Source of the DNA: Boswellia sacra
Lineage: Eukaryota > Streptophyta > Magnoliopsida > Sapindales > Burseraceae
Assembly: GCA_013180625.2 (NCBI GenBank)
Contig: SNVD02013154.1
Span: 186,001-250,000, forward strand
DNA length: 64,000 bases
Direction of reading: 5' to 3'
Shown: positions 10,972-28,570 of the stretch, in pieces
How positions within the stretch are numbered: the first letter of the stretch is position 1
Layout: each line of letters opens with the position of its first letter
Notes under the pieces: model-generated
Databases searched by the model: none
What the model was told of the DNA's origin: nothing
The model's input: only the letters and a program-made list of their open reading frames with translations
Made by a program: the position numbers and the translations under genes

Positions 10972-13900
10972 TATATATATATATATATATACACAAACTC
11001 TTTTTATCTTCTTCTGGCCTTCATTCTTGTTCTACTTTTAAGCTCTGTTTTATTTTTTTATTTTTATCTTCTTGTCTAACATTCGTTGATTACAGTTTTA
11101 CAGAGTTCAAGTTGGTATACAGTCACCAGAAGGGATCACCACCACTCGAGGCATATTGCGAAGATTTAGTGATTTCTTGAAGTTGCTCTCTGAAGTAAGT
11201 GACATTTCTTTTGGTAACACCCTTGAGCATATATTATTTATTTAGCTAGTTCCTTTGTGCAGGCTACTTTCTTTTTTGGGAATCGAATAATTAAATAGAT
11301 CTTTCATTTAGTAACTTTTGATCTTATATGAATACTGTGGTTTCAGAACATTATAAATTTTTTATTGTCTTTTGTAGCTTAAAAAGGAATTTCCCCAGAA
11401 AGAACTTCCCCAAGCACCACCAAAAAGGTTAATGAGGTTGAAGAACAGGACACTGGTTGAAGAGGTAGACTAAAACTTCTCATTTCTTGTTTTTCTATAT
11501 CTTGTACATATGAATCTACATGGTCACAGGTAATCGATTTGTTTCAGAGAACTCCAAAATGCTTTTCATGTTCTAATTCACTATATATGTTGAAGTGAAA
11601 CCACAATAAATATTTCGATTGGTTTCTTTTTCTTCTTCTTGAAGAAATAAAAATATAAAAATATAGATTTATGGCTGAATTTGACGGTATAGATGAAGTC
11701 ATCTGCTTTAGGAAACTTAAAGGCTGATATCTCTAGCTGTCCACGGTTTCAATTCTAAGCTCCAATTACATATTGCCAAATGTAATGTCAATTTTAGGGA
11801 GCAGTTCCTTTCCTCTTTTTCTTTCTTTCATTCTCTTTTTGATTTTAATTGATTTGTTATCATTAGTTTATTTTGTAAAATATTTTTAGAAGGAAGACAT
11901 TGCTTGCATAATGCTTTTGCTCACATTTAATAGCATGCATCTCCTATAAGAATCCAGAATGACTTTTAGTTCTTTCCATAGATAACAACTTTAATGTTCT
12001 CAAAATGGTTAATCTATTGCAGCGGCGGTGTTCTTTGGAAGATTGGCTGGACAAACTCTTATCAGATATTGATATATCTAGAAGTGTTCAAGTAGCAACA
12101 TTTCTTGAGCTAGAAGCGGCTGCAAGGTCTTGTATGTGCTCCTTTTATCTTCAATAACAGTGCTGTAATTTTAACCTTGCACAGGAAATGCTACAATATT
12201 TAATGTGGAATATAATTTTCAATGGATTATTCTTTGTCAAACTTATATGTTTTTCTCGAATTTTTGCCCTTTTCAGCATTTTATGATCAGAAATTCCCTG
12301 ATGTGCATTCATCTAGTAGTGGTGTGTTTTCAACACTTCTGCTACCGACCACATCAGATGCATCTGTGGTTGCTGGTGGTTCATCAGTTGCATCAGAACA
12401 TGCTAATGATTCTCCTGATGAGATATCAGAGCTTGGAACACCTCGGCGTGGAAGAAACAACTTTGGTGATCTTGGAACTGAGTTTTCAACTTCAGAACAA
12501 CATATAAACGATCCAATAGAAAAAGCTGTGAAGTATGGCATTTTTAATCGGAACTTTATTCTAGAGAACCTGGGAAAATTTTCAAGGAATAAAATGCCTT
12601 CTGCAAGGGAGAGCAGTATTGTAGGTGGAGATAGAATTACTGAAGATACACCTCAACATGAATCTCTTCCGGCGAATGGTGCAGAGCGTGAACCTGTGTA
12701 TCTCAAGCTGGATGGCCATGTTCGAAGACTTTCTTCCGAGAGTGTTGGAAGTGACCTAAGTTCTTTAAGAGCTAGTGAAATTTCACATTTTGGAGTCTCT
12801 AATTTGTTTGGTGATGGCTCCCTTGACCATCCTGAAGATGTTGAAGCTTCTAGAACTATGGATCCATTTCTCGGCTCAGATTCACTATTTTCAAGGAACT
12901 CTCTAGTTACTTTACCGTCACATCAGCGTCTGAAATTAAACAGGGTTCTTGATACCATGCAGCAAAGACTATCTGTGGCAAAAACAGACATGGAGGACCT
13001 GCTAGCAAGACTAAATCAGGAAGTTGCTGTAAGACAATTTTTGACAACCAAGGTATGATCAACTGCAATTAAAGATATTTTTCCTCCATTATTTGGGTAA
13101 ATAATTTCTTTCTGATTGCTTGCATGGTAGACTAAACATCTTTTGATTTAATTTGTAGCCTTGAAGAGTTATCAGTCATTCTAAAGTTTTTGGGTGTTCC
13201 TCAACGTGGAAATGGGTATCAAATTAGTGTTATTTCTTTGTCCATATCAATACCATATTTTATTCTTTTCACAGTTCTATTTTGCCAGATCAGTGGGAGA
13301 AACATCACAGATTGATTTTACAAGGCTTTTTGTTGCTTAATTTTATGTCTGATTGCTTGCATTATTATATAATAAGCCCTGCGTAAATTAATTTTGCAGC
13401 TGTAAGAGTTATGATTGTGTTCAGAAGCTTATGGTTTTTCACAGTGTTGAAATTGGGTATAATTTAAGCTTAATTTCCTTCTCCATATGAATATCACAGT
13501 AAGTTTTGTTTTACTAAGATATTGGTGGAAAATGGCGGATGGTACTGGGCTTGCTCTGCTTTCAATTAGACTATCATCCATATTTCTTGGTCTTGACTAT
13601 TTTCAATTTTTATAGTAGTTGAAGTTATTTTAGATTTTTTCTTTTTGAGGATGCATTTGTAGAACTGATTTTTAAGAATTTTGCCTTGAAGGTAAAAGAT
13701 TTGGAAGTAGAACTTGAAACCACGAAGGATAATTGCAAAGATAACATGCAACAAGCAGTTTTAAACCAAAAAGAAAGGTTTACTCAAATGCAATGGGATA
13801 TGGAGGAACTCCGGAAGAAGTGCTTGGAAACAGAAATGAAATTGAAGCATGAACAAGTTTGTTTTCAAATATGAGTATAGTTTATATTGGAACACATCAG

Positions 13901-15987
13901 TTATTTATTAGCTTTATTAAAATGATGTCCATACATGTCCCAGGCTGAAAGGGCTCGCATTGAGACATCAAAAATATCAATCATTCAGGAGAATGAAATG
14001 TTGTTGCATCAGTTGGACATTACTAGGGAACAGCTTGAGAACTTGCATAAAGATCATGAAGAGTTAGAGGTGAAATCAAAAGCAGATGTAAAGGTTTTGG
14101 TTAAAGAGGTTAAATCTCTTCGGAGCTCTCAGTCAGAATTGAAGCAGGAGCTTAGCCGCTTGATGAAAGAAAAGTTAGAAGTAGAGGTAATTTTTTCCTT
14201 CATCACTAGTTCTTTTTATAATTTTGTCCTTCGAGAGATATATGATTTATCTCAAAACGGAGCTATTTTCTGTAAAAATTGTTAAATCAATTGAATGAGT
14301 GGAAAACCAGGGTACGGTTATACGGAGTGCCCTTCAACATTTTCCTTTGGGGGGATTTCTTTTGATTGTTCTTCTTTAAAATTGATTTGCTCATTGTTCG
14401 TAATATGCTGAAATAACTCCTCCAAATTCCTTTGTAGTCATGGTCATATGGATATCATTGTAAATCTTGCATTTTGACTGCACAACTCAGGAACACCAGA
14501 AATGAAAAACCCATGAATAGCTCAGCTATCCTGAAAGTTTGTACATCTCAAACAATTAAGAGGAGAAAGTAAACTCCCACAAGATGTGGATGGCACAAGA
14601 AGACACTAATACCTGGTTTATGTTGAATGAGTGAGGCCCTCAAGTAATTAGGAAAAGAAAAAAGAAGCATATCTGGTGTACGTTGTCAATGCACAAGTGT
14701 CTTGAGTTAAAATCTGATCTGGTTTTCACTCCATCAAATTAGTTTCAAGATTCACAAATTTAGAGTCTTATCGTCAAAAGACAGTCAATGTCAATGCGCA
14801 AGCTTATAGATTGCTAGGAGCATCTTGGAGGAAAGCAAGAAGAAGGCCTTGCTTGAAGAGTCATTTCGAACCCATAATGCATCTGTTTCGGTGTTTGAGG
14901 GGAAAAATTATTTGAAACATCCTTAGATAAAGTCTTTACAGATGTTAGAATCTCAATCATTGTGGTCTTTTTCTTTCTCATCTTTTTGCTTTTGAGGTTG
15001 TGGAACGTTTAAGGTTTTAGATTTGGTTTTTCTTTTTCACCACACCCTCCACCCCCCTTTTTTCTTCTAGATTTCTTGTTATATGTAAGTAGACACCCAA
15101 GTCTCAGGTGGTGTTTAATATAATTTTACATATCAAAAGAAATTTAGACTGTTTCTTCTTGTGTCTTTTCCAGAGGATTCTCCAAAAGGAAAAGCAGAGA
15201 ATGGAGCATGCAAATATTGCAAATTCAAAGTTGCTGCATGAGTGTGAAATTCTTCGCAATCGGCTTCAGGAATGTAGTGTTAATTTCCTTAGTGAGGAGG
15301 AAGATAAATTGATTATCGACACATCATCACCATCTGATGCTATAGATCTCTTGACAACATCTGACAACAGAATTGGACTCCTTCTTGCAGAGGTACATTT
15401 CAATGCATTGATTTGGTTCTCTTTCGAATAATGCAGCAAATCATTGGAGCTCTGGTTTGCTATTTTGGCTGAATCTTTCTGCTTTTCCATCCCTATTTTC
15501 TGGTTAAATTTTCATGATTTACTTTTTAATTTGCCTTTATGATGCATTTATATGTTGTTATATTGCATTTATATGTGTTATTTACTTCAGATACTTTACA
15601 CCAGATAATAATATTTGATTACTCAAGAGTTATTATTCTGTGCTTCTACCTGTCATGATATCTCTGTTTTTCATACTTTGTTGTAATTGTGTACCTTGAC
15701 TCCTGGCTTCTTTATGTTCTCTCTTTAAAACTATGCAGGCACAGCTCCTTGCTCAAGACATAGAGAAGTCAGCAAAAGTGGATGAAACGAGCAGTACAAA
15801 TGGCAGTGATCAGAGGAGTGATGACAAGTTGAGAAAAATAGTAACAGATATTTTCGTCGACAATGCTAGATTGAGGATGTATGTCAACTCGGTAATTCGT
15901 TGTGCTCTAAACACATATATAAAGTCTGATCAAGATGAGGAAGAGGAAACCCCTTTGAGAAAAACTGTTCTAAGCAGATTCTTATAA
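9614..15987 (+). CDS. EREX: PX-domain and coiled-coil protein, EREX/EREL type
   Basis: Ten exons: 9614-9874, 10609-10719, 11096-11194, 11378-11464, 12023-12131, 12277-13052, 13692-13856, 13944-14186, 15174-15392, 15739-15987. All have GT-AG introns, and the 2319-bp frame gives 772 residues. The start [13 protein letters not shown] follows an A-rich leader. Residues about 70-90 carry [15 protein letters not shown], typical of this plant family. The PX domain spans about 97-215 ([26 protein letters not shown]); PX domains bind PtdIns3P on endosomes. After a Ser-rich linker, a long coiled coil runs from about 460 to 650, followed by an acidic tail. Arabidopsis EREX and EREL proteins are Rab5 (ARA7/RHA1) effectors in vacuolar trafficking; this role is inferred from family membership. 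EREX versus EREL1/2 cannot be settled by eye. Confidence 0.9.
10939..10991. repeat. (GT)16 followed by (TA)n microsatellite in intron 2
   Basis: Sixteen GT units (10939-10970) run directly into a TA tract (10972-10991), within intron 2 of the PX-domain gene, about 105 bp upstream of exon 3. A compound microsatellite of this kind is usually length-polymorphic. Confidence 0.95.
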
Positions 15988-17076
15988 AGATAATATGGGT
16001 TTGATTTTAATATTATACAGACTTTAAGAGGATGGCTTGGCGTCTGGTAAAAATTCATCAGCAGTGCACATAGTCTTGTTGTATCATTTTGAGGTTTTGA
16101 AAGACAATGAGAATGTAAATTAGTAAATATATCTTTACAAAGCCAATAATTCAGTTTACTGTATAATTGTCTGTTATTTGCATCAAACTGTCCCCACTAT
16201 TTAGGCAGTCGGGATTAGCTAAGGCACTGGTTCAGCAAGTTAAGATATTGCTCTTTGGAGTTGTGAATCTTTCATAACCATCTAACGATTCTCGAAGGCG
16301 TAAGATGCTGGAAGTATTGATGTCAGTACAATTGTTTCTAAGGCCAGACACACATCGAATTCTACAACTTAATTCAAGAGTAAGGATCGTGGTCTTCTTC
16401 AACTTTATTCATCAACGACTTAGTGGGACATATGCACATATACGAAACGCTTTTTTAAATGTTATCTTAACGGTGCATCTTGTATGACGTTGCAGTAGAT
16501 GATCAAAATGGTACTTCGTGACGTTATTTAATGCCATATTTTGAAACTCGAAGAACCCGACCCGTAAAATTATCAAACACACGCAGCATTGACTAATGTT
16601 AGAAACCTGGAAAGCCAGTATCTGCCTTTGACGAGGGCTTCTTTATACATTCTATTACCAGGCAGATAGACTACAAGCAAGAATATCAAAACTAAATGGG
16701 CTGTAAACTTCTGCAAAACCTGTGATATGCCATTGCCCCTTCAAATATAACTTTGTTTATACACCGCTCCAGCAGTCTCCAAAAGCAGAATAAACATAGA
16801 ATACATGTTCATTGTCCTGAACAGTTGCCATTCTCAAACCCATTTGTTTAACCCATTTTTCTTTCCAGCTAAATACTTACAAAAAGGGTAAAAATATATC
16901 TAACAAAAAGTACGGTCCCTTCCCTCGAAATATAAAAATAAATGGCAAATCAGTTAGCAAAAAATGACGTCTCCTGCATGATGCCTGTATGCCTTCTCCG
17001 CAGGGAATTTTACAGTCATCTGTTCATCTGTTCGAAGTGTAATAAAGCTTTCACCATTACACAGTCGGGTCATTTA
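15988..17076. other. Convergent 3' flanks between the PX-domain gene and SRP54
   Basis: The two genes face each other, and these 1.1 kb must hold both 3' untranslated regions and terminators. Candidate AATAAA-like signals occur on both strands, such as CAATAAT near 16144 and AATAAAG near 17041. No further gene is supported; the short open frames here (16305-16487, 16942-17229) have no recognisable content. Confidence 0.6.
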
Positions 17077-21736
<4,660 letters not shown>

Positions 21737-21937
21737 TTTCGCTGATCCAAGTGAAGATTTCCGATTACAAAAATTAGGGTTAGGTTTTTTTTTTTTTTTT
21801 TGGGATCAAATTAGGGCTCAGAAATGGGTTTGCAGAGATGATGATGCGGATTTGGGAGGAAGAATATTATAATTTGTTATATGTTTTTTGTATTTTCGTT
21901 TTCGTTTCTGGATGGGAACTGTAATTTTGGATCGGGC

Positions 21938-21973
21938 TGGGCTGGGCTTCCTTGGGCCGGTGTGGGCTGGGCT
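21938..21973. promoter_or_regulatory. Cluster of TGGGCY (site II-like) motifs upstream of SRP54
   Basis: Five motifs within 36 bp, about 200 bp upstream of the SRP54 start codon: TGGGCT at 21938, 21943, 21963 and 21968, and TGGGCC at 21953. In plants, site II elements TGGGCC/T are bound by TCP factors in promoters of growth-linked housekeeping genes such as ribosomal and translation genes. Clustering and location are seen directly; the function is inferred. Confidence 0.55.
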
Positions 21974-22129
21974 ATTCTACGCTAAATATATCCGGTTCTT
22001 GTCTAATTGTACCCACTTTTGAGCGATTTACTTTTTTGTATTAGTGGCAAATAATCTCGTGTAAGATTGGAAATGCGAGAAAACGTTCAATCTGGAGGAG
22101 TTGTTTTAAAATTTAATAAAATTATATAT

Positions 22130-22450
22130 AATTTCCTTTAGATTCCTAGTTAAGAAGTTGTCAGATGTATTGATAGAAAAAATTCGTTGGACATGACTAT
22201 CTAGCAGGTTTAAGTAAAAAAAAAAAAAAAAAGACATCGAATTAGAAAGACATAGCTCATTTGAAATGACGATGTAACAAGTAAAATTTAGTAAAGCATA
22301 ATTTCTTTCAGTTGCCTAATCAAAAAGTTGCTACTTGCTAGACATGTTGATAGAAAAAACTTGTTAGACATGACATCATTTGACAAGCACAGATCAAAAA
22401 GACATCGAGTTGGAGAAGTGCAACTTGTTAGAAACCATGAGCTAATGAGT
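22130..22450. repeat. Degenerate tandem duplication of about 170 bp
   Basis: The segment beginning CCTAGTTAAGAAGTTG near 22145 recurs as CCTAATCAAAAAGTTG near 22316. Each is followed by a block meaning 'TTGATAGAAAAAA..TTGTTAGACATGAC', with a poly-A run and AAAGACATCGA further on in both. This is an old two-unit tandem repeat with no coding content. Confidence 0.6.
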
Positions 22451-23239
22451 AGTAATCACTTATCAATAATCACGATGATGAGCCGATCATGCAGTTTAGC
22501 ACATCTAATAACTCATCTAAAAGGAATTTTTTTTTCTTTAAGATTAAAACTTGGCTAAACAATTAAAGAAAAAAAAATAGATATTCTAAGTATTAAAAAG
22601 TCCCTTTAACGTAGCTATTATCATAATTAACCCTATAAACACCATTTATCTGCATTTGACCCAAATAAATAATAAATAAATGGGGATTCTCTGTGGAATA
22701 ACATGATTGGGTTAATTTTAGACTATATTAATTTTTTAGACATAAAATATATGCATAGTAGTTCAATCTTTTTTTATTAATATAATCATCTTTTTTTTTT
22801 TTGAAGTGTTATTGATCACACCCTTTACAATTTTGATCCCCGAAAATGGTTCAATCTTTTTCGTTGTACACAGGGTCCAATGTCCAATAAATATTCTTGT
22901 ATTTAGTAAAAATGAGATTTTGCACAATTAATTATCTCAGTTAGTTATAAGTAATATAATTTATTTATAAGTGCAACTAACTTATAAAATAATATTAATT
23001 TTATTCAAATTAATAATTAGTTTCAATAAGAATATCTTTCTCTATCACATGAATTATGACACTTGAAAACATAGAGCATCACTCTATATGTTATATATGT
23101 TATAATTTTTCAATATAATACCTTACTATTATTATTATTATTAAACTTTTTTTTTTAAGAAAAACAGCTATAGAATACTTAACATAACATAGGATCAAAG
23201 TCAAAATGACTTAATGATTGCATATTATTCGAACTGCAT

Positions 23240-23500
23240 AATTTGATATTCATTTATAAACTTAAGGTTTGAAGTATCCAATTCTATATCAAATAACCAG
23301 TCTGTAATAAAAGCAGAAAAAGAAAAACAAAGTTTGACTGATTGAAAAGTTTAGTTCCCTAGCCTCAAGTTTTTGTATTAAACAAAACCATACAAATAGC
23401 ATATGCCTTTTACCTCCTTTTCGCAACCTATTTGCGGTAATTCAGAACTGAACTGAATCTTGGAAGCATTGAGAATACTATGTAGAACAACCACCAGCAA
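23240..23500 (-). pseudogene. SRP54 relic, exons 8-9 region (copy A)
   Basis: On the minus strand, exon 8-like sequence (GAACTGAATTACCGCAAAT preceded by an ILNASK-like frame) is followed by an intron remnant and then DIELDTSNLKF-like codons matching SRP54 [11 protein letters not shown] at the start of exon 9. The order and orientation are those of the intact gene. The frame is broken and the G and M domains are missing here. Confidence 0.7.
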
Positions 23501-23971
23501 GAACAGTACTAAGCATTACGTTTATGATCCGTAGCAAGTGGATATTCTACTTCGAAGGAATAAATGAGTCCAAGAATTAAATATAAATAGTGCATGTTGC
23601 TCTTCATTACAATTCTTATACTGTCAATGATACACCATTTGGCCACTATTGATTTCAAGAAATAAGCAGAACTATTTCAAGACATAAGCAATAGAGAAAA
23701 GACTATACACACCACCTTAAGAAGCGCCGGACAATGACCTCAATGATTGAAGCATCTCTTCATTACCTAAGCAGGTTTTCAAAAGCATCTCTTTGCCCGC
23801 TTTTGGAAACCTTTACTAGAATAGATAACATTTATTATAAATTGCTTAAAGTTAAAACAGCTTTGAAGTCATGTTGCCAAAGATCCTAATCATTGTATCT
23901 TAAGAAATATGTGAAGCCAGCAACCCAAGCCGGCTTTAAGTCCAAGGATTTGCATTGGTATACCTGCAGAT

Positions 23972-24664
23972 CTAGTAGAGGTGATCAAAATCCAAAGTAA
24001 TCTACCCAAACCGACTGACCAATCCAAATTGATCTAATTTTAATCAGATTTGGTCAATTAACGGATTGGATTTGATTAAAACTTTTGAAAACTGAATTAA
24101 TTGGATCGGATAACGGATCTTATTATAAAAATTCACCATGAGCCGATCCAATCCAAATAATAGGTAATAAAATTAATTACGTAATATTTAAAAATTAAAA
24201 TTAATCCAACCCATTATAAATTTATAATTTTAATGTAATAAAAATATGTGTTTAGCCCTAAAGTAAGTAATCGAAAATTACACTTTTTTTTTTTGTCTTC
24301 GATGGCCAATAGTGGCTAGTTCTCTTGTTTTTCTTCTTCTCAACAAGTCAACGATTTGAATTAATTAAAAAGTGAGCATTATGTTATGGTTTATTAATAT
24401 TTTAATTTGCACCAATAACTTCATGTTATCATTATATTTACATAATATCACGTTAACTTGTGCTTTTTATTGGATGATATTGGAAGTTTCTTTTTTTTTA
24501 AAAAAAAAAAAATTTTAAGTTCGGATTGGATCGAATCAAATTCGATTAGTTGGTTTTTTTCTATAATTGGATTGGATTAGATTAGAAAATCTCTAAACCG
24601 GTCAATATTAGATGGGATTGATTATTGGCTAAATCCATCATATCCAAACCGACGAACACCTCTA
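23972..24664. mobile_element. hAT-like non-autonomous insertion
   Basis: Present in copy A and absent at the matching site in copy B (58736-58745), which serves as an empty-site control. The ends are inverted: TAGAGGTGATC on the left and TAGAGGTGTTC on the right, read inward. The flanks CTGCAGAT and CTGCAAAG match the single CTGCAGAG in copy B, fitting an 8-bp hAT target duplication that has decayed. The interior is AT-rich with inverted CCAATCC/GGATTGG blocks. No coding sequence. Confidence 0.65.
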
Positions 24665-26109
24665 CTGCAAAGAAGACCAGGAATCATCGGCACCTCAAAT
24701 AAAGTCCCTATCTTTGCAAGAGCTAGAAATTTAACAGAACTGACCGCCTTGCCTTGGAGGTACCGTATGCTAGTTAGCAAAATATTTAAACAAAATTTAT
24801 CAATATAACCTAGTGCAATTTGTTCTGTTCTTAGACATGGATGACAAATATATATAGTAAAAGGTACTATATATTAGCTTTCCATGACCTTTTAGATAAA
24901 TATAGATGGATTTTTCCAGAATTTGTTGAGAGCTTTTTACAGCAAAGGGTTCCAGCAAATGCAACAATCAATCATTTAAATACAGTTGATTCCGTGGGTT
25001 GCTCTCTGATATAACATGTGATTTGTGGACATGCACGGGGTACGTAGACGAATATTAACTGGTACAAGCAAAGCCTAATTTCTAATCCAAAATCTAAAAT
25101 GAAATCAACCTTTATGCGAACATTCTCACCAAAACTTAATTAATGAACATCTCGCTTACTCCTGCACTTCCTCTGAATTAGAATAAACTTCCATTAAACT
25201 TTGCTCGGTGAAATGTTGCAGGATAACGGTCTATGATCAAAAGGCCATATATATAGCGGGAGTTGGACCATTGTTGCATGAATAACAAAAGTTGATATGT
25301 GACAAAAGCAATATTGTATCAATCATTTTAAGTGTCTGATGTTCATGGTCACTTCCAGCCCTCTTCATTTCCCTAAGCTCCTACAAATTTGGTTCAATTA
25401 ACTCTTTAAGTTATTTGGGGACTGTGACATTTCAGTTCTTGCATGCATAATTAAAAATATCCACCCAAACCACAATTCTTTATATTATAACCGACTATTC
25501 CAATTATCTGTTTCTCTTAACCACAATGAGATTCTTTTTCAGAAACAAACATGGTTATGCATATAATTCTCCGCAGAGCGGTTTTATTTACATTTCAAGT
25601 TGCTATTTCATGAACATACAAAATCATATTATACATCTTACCTTCTTTAATATTTTGTGTGGTCGGAATTATTGAAAAGTTTCTTGAAAGCCAGCTTCAA
25701 TACATGATGTTACAGCAAATTTCATTTCTTAAAATCATCAGATAATTAGGCGGCCAAAGTCACTTTACGAGCATAAAGGTGACTCGTTAATATATAGAGA
25801 TTAAAGTTTTCCTAAAAGATGCAATAACATTCTTTAAATTATATTATTGTAACATATTCTAAGGTAGGGGAGTGTTCATACTCACAATTCCTGACGACAA
25901 CTTATATACAATTCATGAAAAAAATCTGATTCTATAAGATATTTTCAAATATGGAAGAGATCTTCAAACACGATTCGTAAAAGAACATGATATTATGCCT
26001 AAACAATATCTTAAGAACTTAAATAAACCAGGAACTAAGGATGACCACTTATGCCAAATCCACCACGATAGACATGATCAATCACCGGAGAACCACAATA
26101 AATTATAAT

Positions 26110-28565
26110 GAGATATAACTCAATAAGTAAATCAAAATCTAGATTATACTGGATTAGAACATATAAATGAAAAATTGATCCGCAAACAAATACTACAAGT
26201 AAAGCCACCAAACATGATTGATCAATCATTCATTTTCTTATTCATAACTTACACTAAGTCACACACAATTTCAAAATCTTTTTTAAATAATCATAAAGCA
26301 TAATACATAATTCTATCAAATAATACTAAATCATACATATTAAATAGGATGCAAAATATAAATAAAATAGATAAAAAATATATATAATTATTTTTTTCTA
26401 ATTTTCAATATATAATTTGTATAATTTGAAACTAAATAATAATTTTTTTTTCAAAATGTAATAGTGAACTCTTCATTATTTTTGTAGATATTATATTATA
26501 ACTTAAAAGTTGAGGTGAACTAATTTTAATTCTGGGTTAATTTTTAATGACCAAAATAATGACCACAACTTGATAAATTAGATAGTCCAAAAAAGATTGT
26601 TGAGCTCAAGAGACCAATAAAAAAAAATTGTCAAGTTGTTGAGTTTTAGATTATAGTTATAACATTTAAATTTTTGTGAATTTTGGTTATTTTTTATAAC
26701 ACTCTCATTATTTTTATTTTTTAAAATCATTTTATTTTTTATTAATATCTGTTATATAATATATATATTTCATAAAAGTCCATGGGTATTGTATAGCAGA
26801 ACCATTAAGTTTCGGCACATAACAACAAGTTATTATACACTTTTCAAATTTGTATTCCAAATCTCTTCCCAAATGATGTAACAAATGAATTATCATTTAT
26901 CAAATAAGTAATGGGAGGCTACAGTGAATGAACGATATGGTAATGCCACATCAATTGTCATATCATTTGTTTACCACTATTGAACTTTAATATCTCCGAT
27001 AGTCTGCTATTAGGAAAAAACTAATTAATAAATTATTGAAATGCGTTTAAGTTAAAAACCATGCGAGCTTTCTCATGCATATCGCACTAATGGTGTTTGT
27101 CATGTTCGCCTCTCCCTCTAGCTTTTACTTGACATTTGGCTGCGTGTTTCCCTTTTGTAGTTCTTCTCTGGCCACTAAGCTCAAATTATAGATTCTTTTC
27201 CATTCTTTCCTTCATCTTCACTAAAGGCAACGAATATAATCGTTACCGGGCCATATATATGCAAGTCTTGGTCATGCTCCATGTAGGGAACCTTGAAAAG
27301 AAGACTAGATATTTGAGGAGACATTGTGAAGGATAATTTCCGCTTTAATTTCCTCCTTTATCTTTATTCAAGCTTTATGTTTTGTATCAAATTAATGATC
27401 TAATTAAACTAGAATTTAAATCTAGTTTAAGCTGCTAGTTAATTAATTATTGTTCTCTACATATGTATATATTATATACATGTCATCAAAATATAATTAT
27501 TTAATAATAATCCTTAATTTCTTGGCGACAATATTGGTTGTGACTGTTTGAGGAAAACTTCGGAATATGTGGACGAATGTAATACTTTTCTTTTGAAATA
27601 TAAAGAAGAAACCAACTTTACTTGGCTGATCTCCTTTAATTTTAACTTCGTTTATATATTCTTTTCTTCAACTTGATTAATACACACCATTAGCTTTTTT
27701 TTTTTTGTTGCCACTATAAAAAGGAAAAGTTATAAAAAATGTGTTCCTTCCCCATATCTAAATTAAAATTTCAATGGCAAATTAAAACGCATTTTTGTTA
27801 AAGGGTTTATAATAATATAAATCTAAGATGCGACCAAAATGGATTGCTATGTATACACCTGTTACTCCTTTATAGGCTGCAGAGTACTGCAGCGTGAGTG
27901 AACTACATTTTTATTCAAAGCTGATAGACCTAATGATGGAGCAGACCAAATAATTTGTTTCCATGTCTGGTGCCCTCATATGTTCTCGTGAGATGAGAAG
28001 GATGGAGGTCAAATTCTTCTAATAGTCATCTTATCAGCAAAATAAGTCTACTATTGCAAATTGACATCAGTAGCAACAATTTTCATTATAAATTATTTAA
28101 ACCTTAATTTAACAAAACATATAACAATACATGGGATGATCTATGGCATTTTTCTAGAAATTGGAAGCAAAAAATATTTTGGGTTTTGCTGCCAAAATAA
28201 GGTTTAGTCTTATTTTTCGAACCCATATAATTGATATTGCTGCTTTGTAGAACCGTTTCTCTTTGACATTAGCACGTGTGGTTCAATGATGGGCTCGGGT
28301 TGAGATGGGTCTTATTAAAGTAAATTAAATATATCTGTTGGGAAATGGCTGATTATAGTTATTTGTATATAGGTTTTTGAGATGAAATTCAGCCGGAGAA
28401 TGTGTACAATTATGGGATGTTTTGTGGTTTCCTTCTTAATCATGTACCATCTTATTAGGCAAGGAGGCTAGTTATGGTATGTACTATAAACGATTATGAA
28501 TGGCATTTGGATGGAACACTTGCTTGCCTTACTGTATATTTAATTTCATCCCGTATACTACTTTT
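26110..28565. other. Non-coding AT-rich interval
   Basis: No supported gene. Contains one member of a dispersed repeat pair (26470-26975). The open frame at 27136-27336 has no recognisable domain and no splice context. A TA-rich tract runs through 27440-27500. Confidence 0.55.
26470..26975. repeat. Dispersed direct repeat, member 1
   Basis: Matches 29490-29945 in the same orientation. Shared blocks include TGATAAATTAGATAGTCC, TTGTCAAGTTGTTGAG, TATATAATATATATAT...CATAAAAGTCCA and AATGCCACATCAATTG. Divergence is about 15-20% by eye. No terminal motif or coding content lets me assign a family. Confidence 0.75.
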
Positions 28566-28570
28566 TAAAA

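Larger units (their letters stand above)
22879..26040. repeat. Segmental duplication, copy A
   Basis: Collinear with 57663-61405 (copy B) from AATGTCCAATAAATATTC onwards, with many substitutions and small indels. Copy A carries a 0.7-kb hAT-like insertion at 23972-24664 that B lacks. B carries a Mutator-like element at 59713-61035 that A lacks. The block includes a relic of SRP54 exons 8-9 and short coding-like patches (24665-24770 and 25340-25390, minus strand). No intact gene. Confidence 0.85.

Noticed and set aside
27136..27336. 66-residue hydrophobic frame as a possible small protein gene
   Set aside because: No paralogue in the window, no leader or splice signals, and such length is expected by chance in this sequence.
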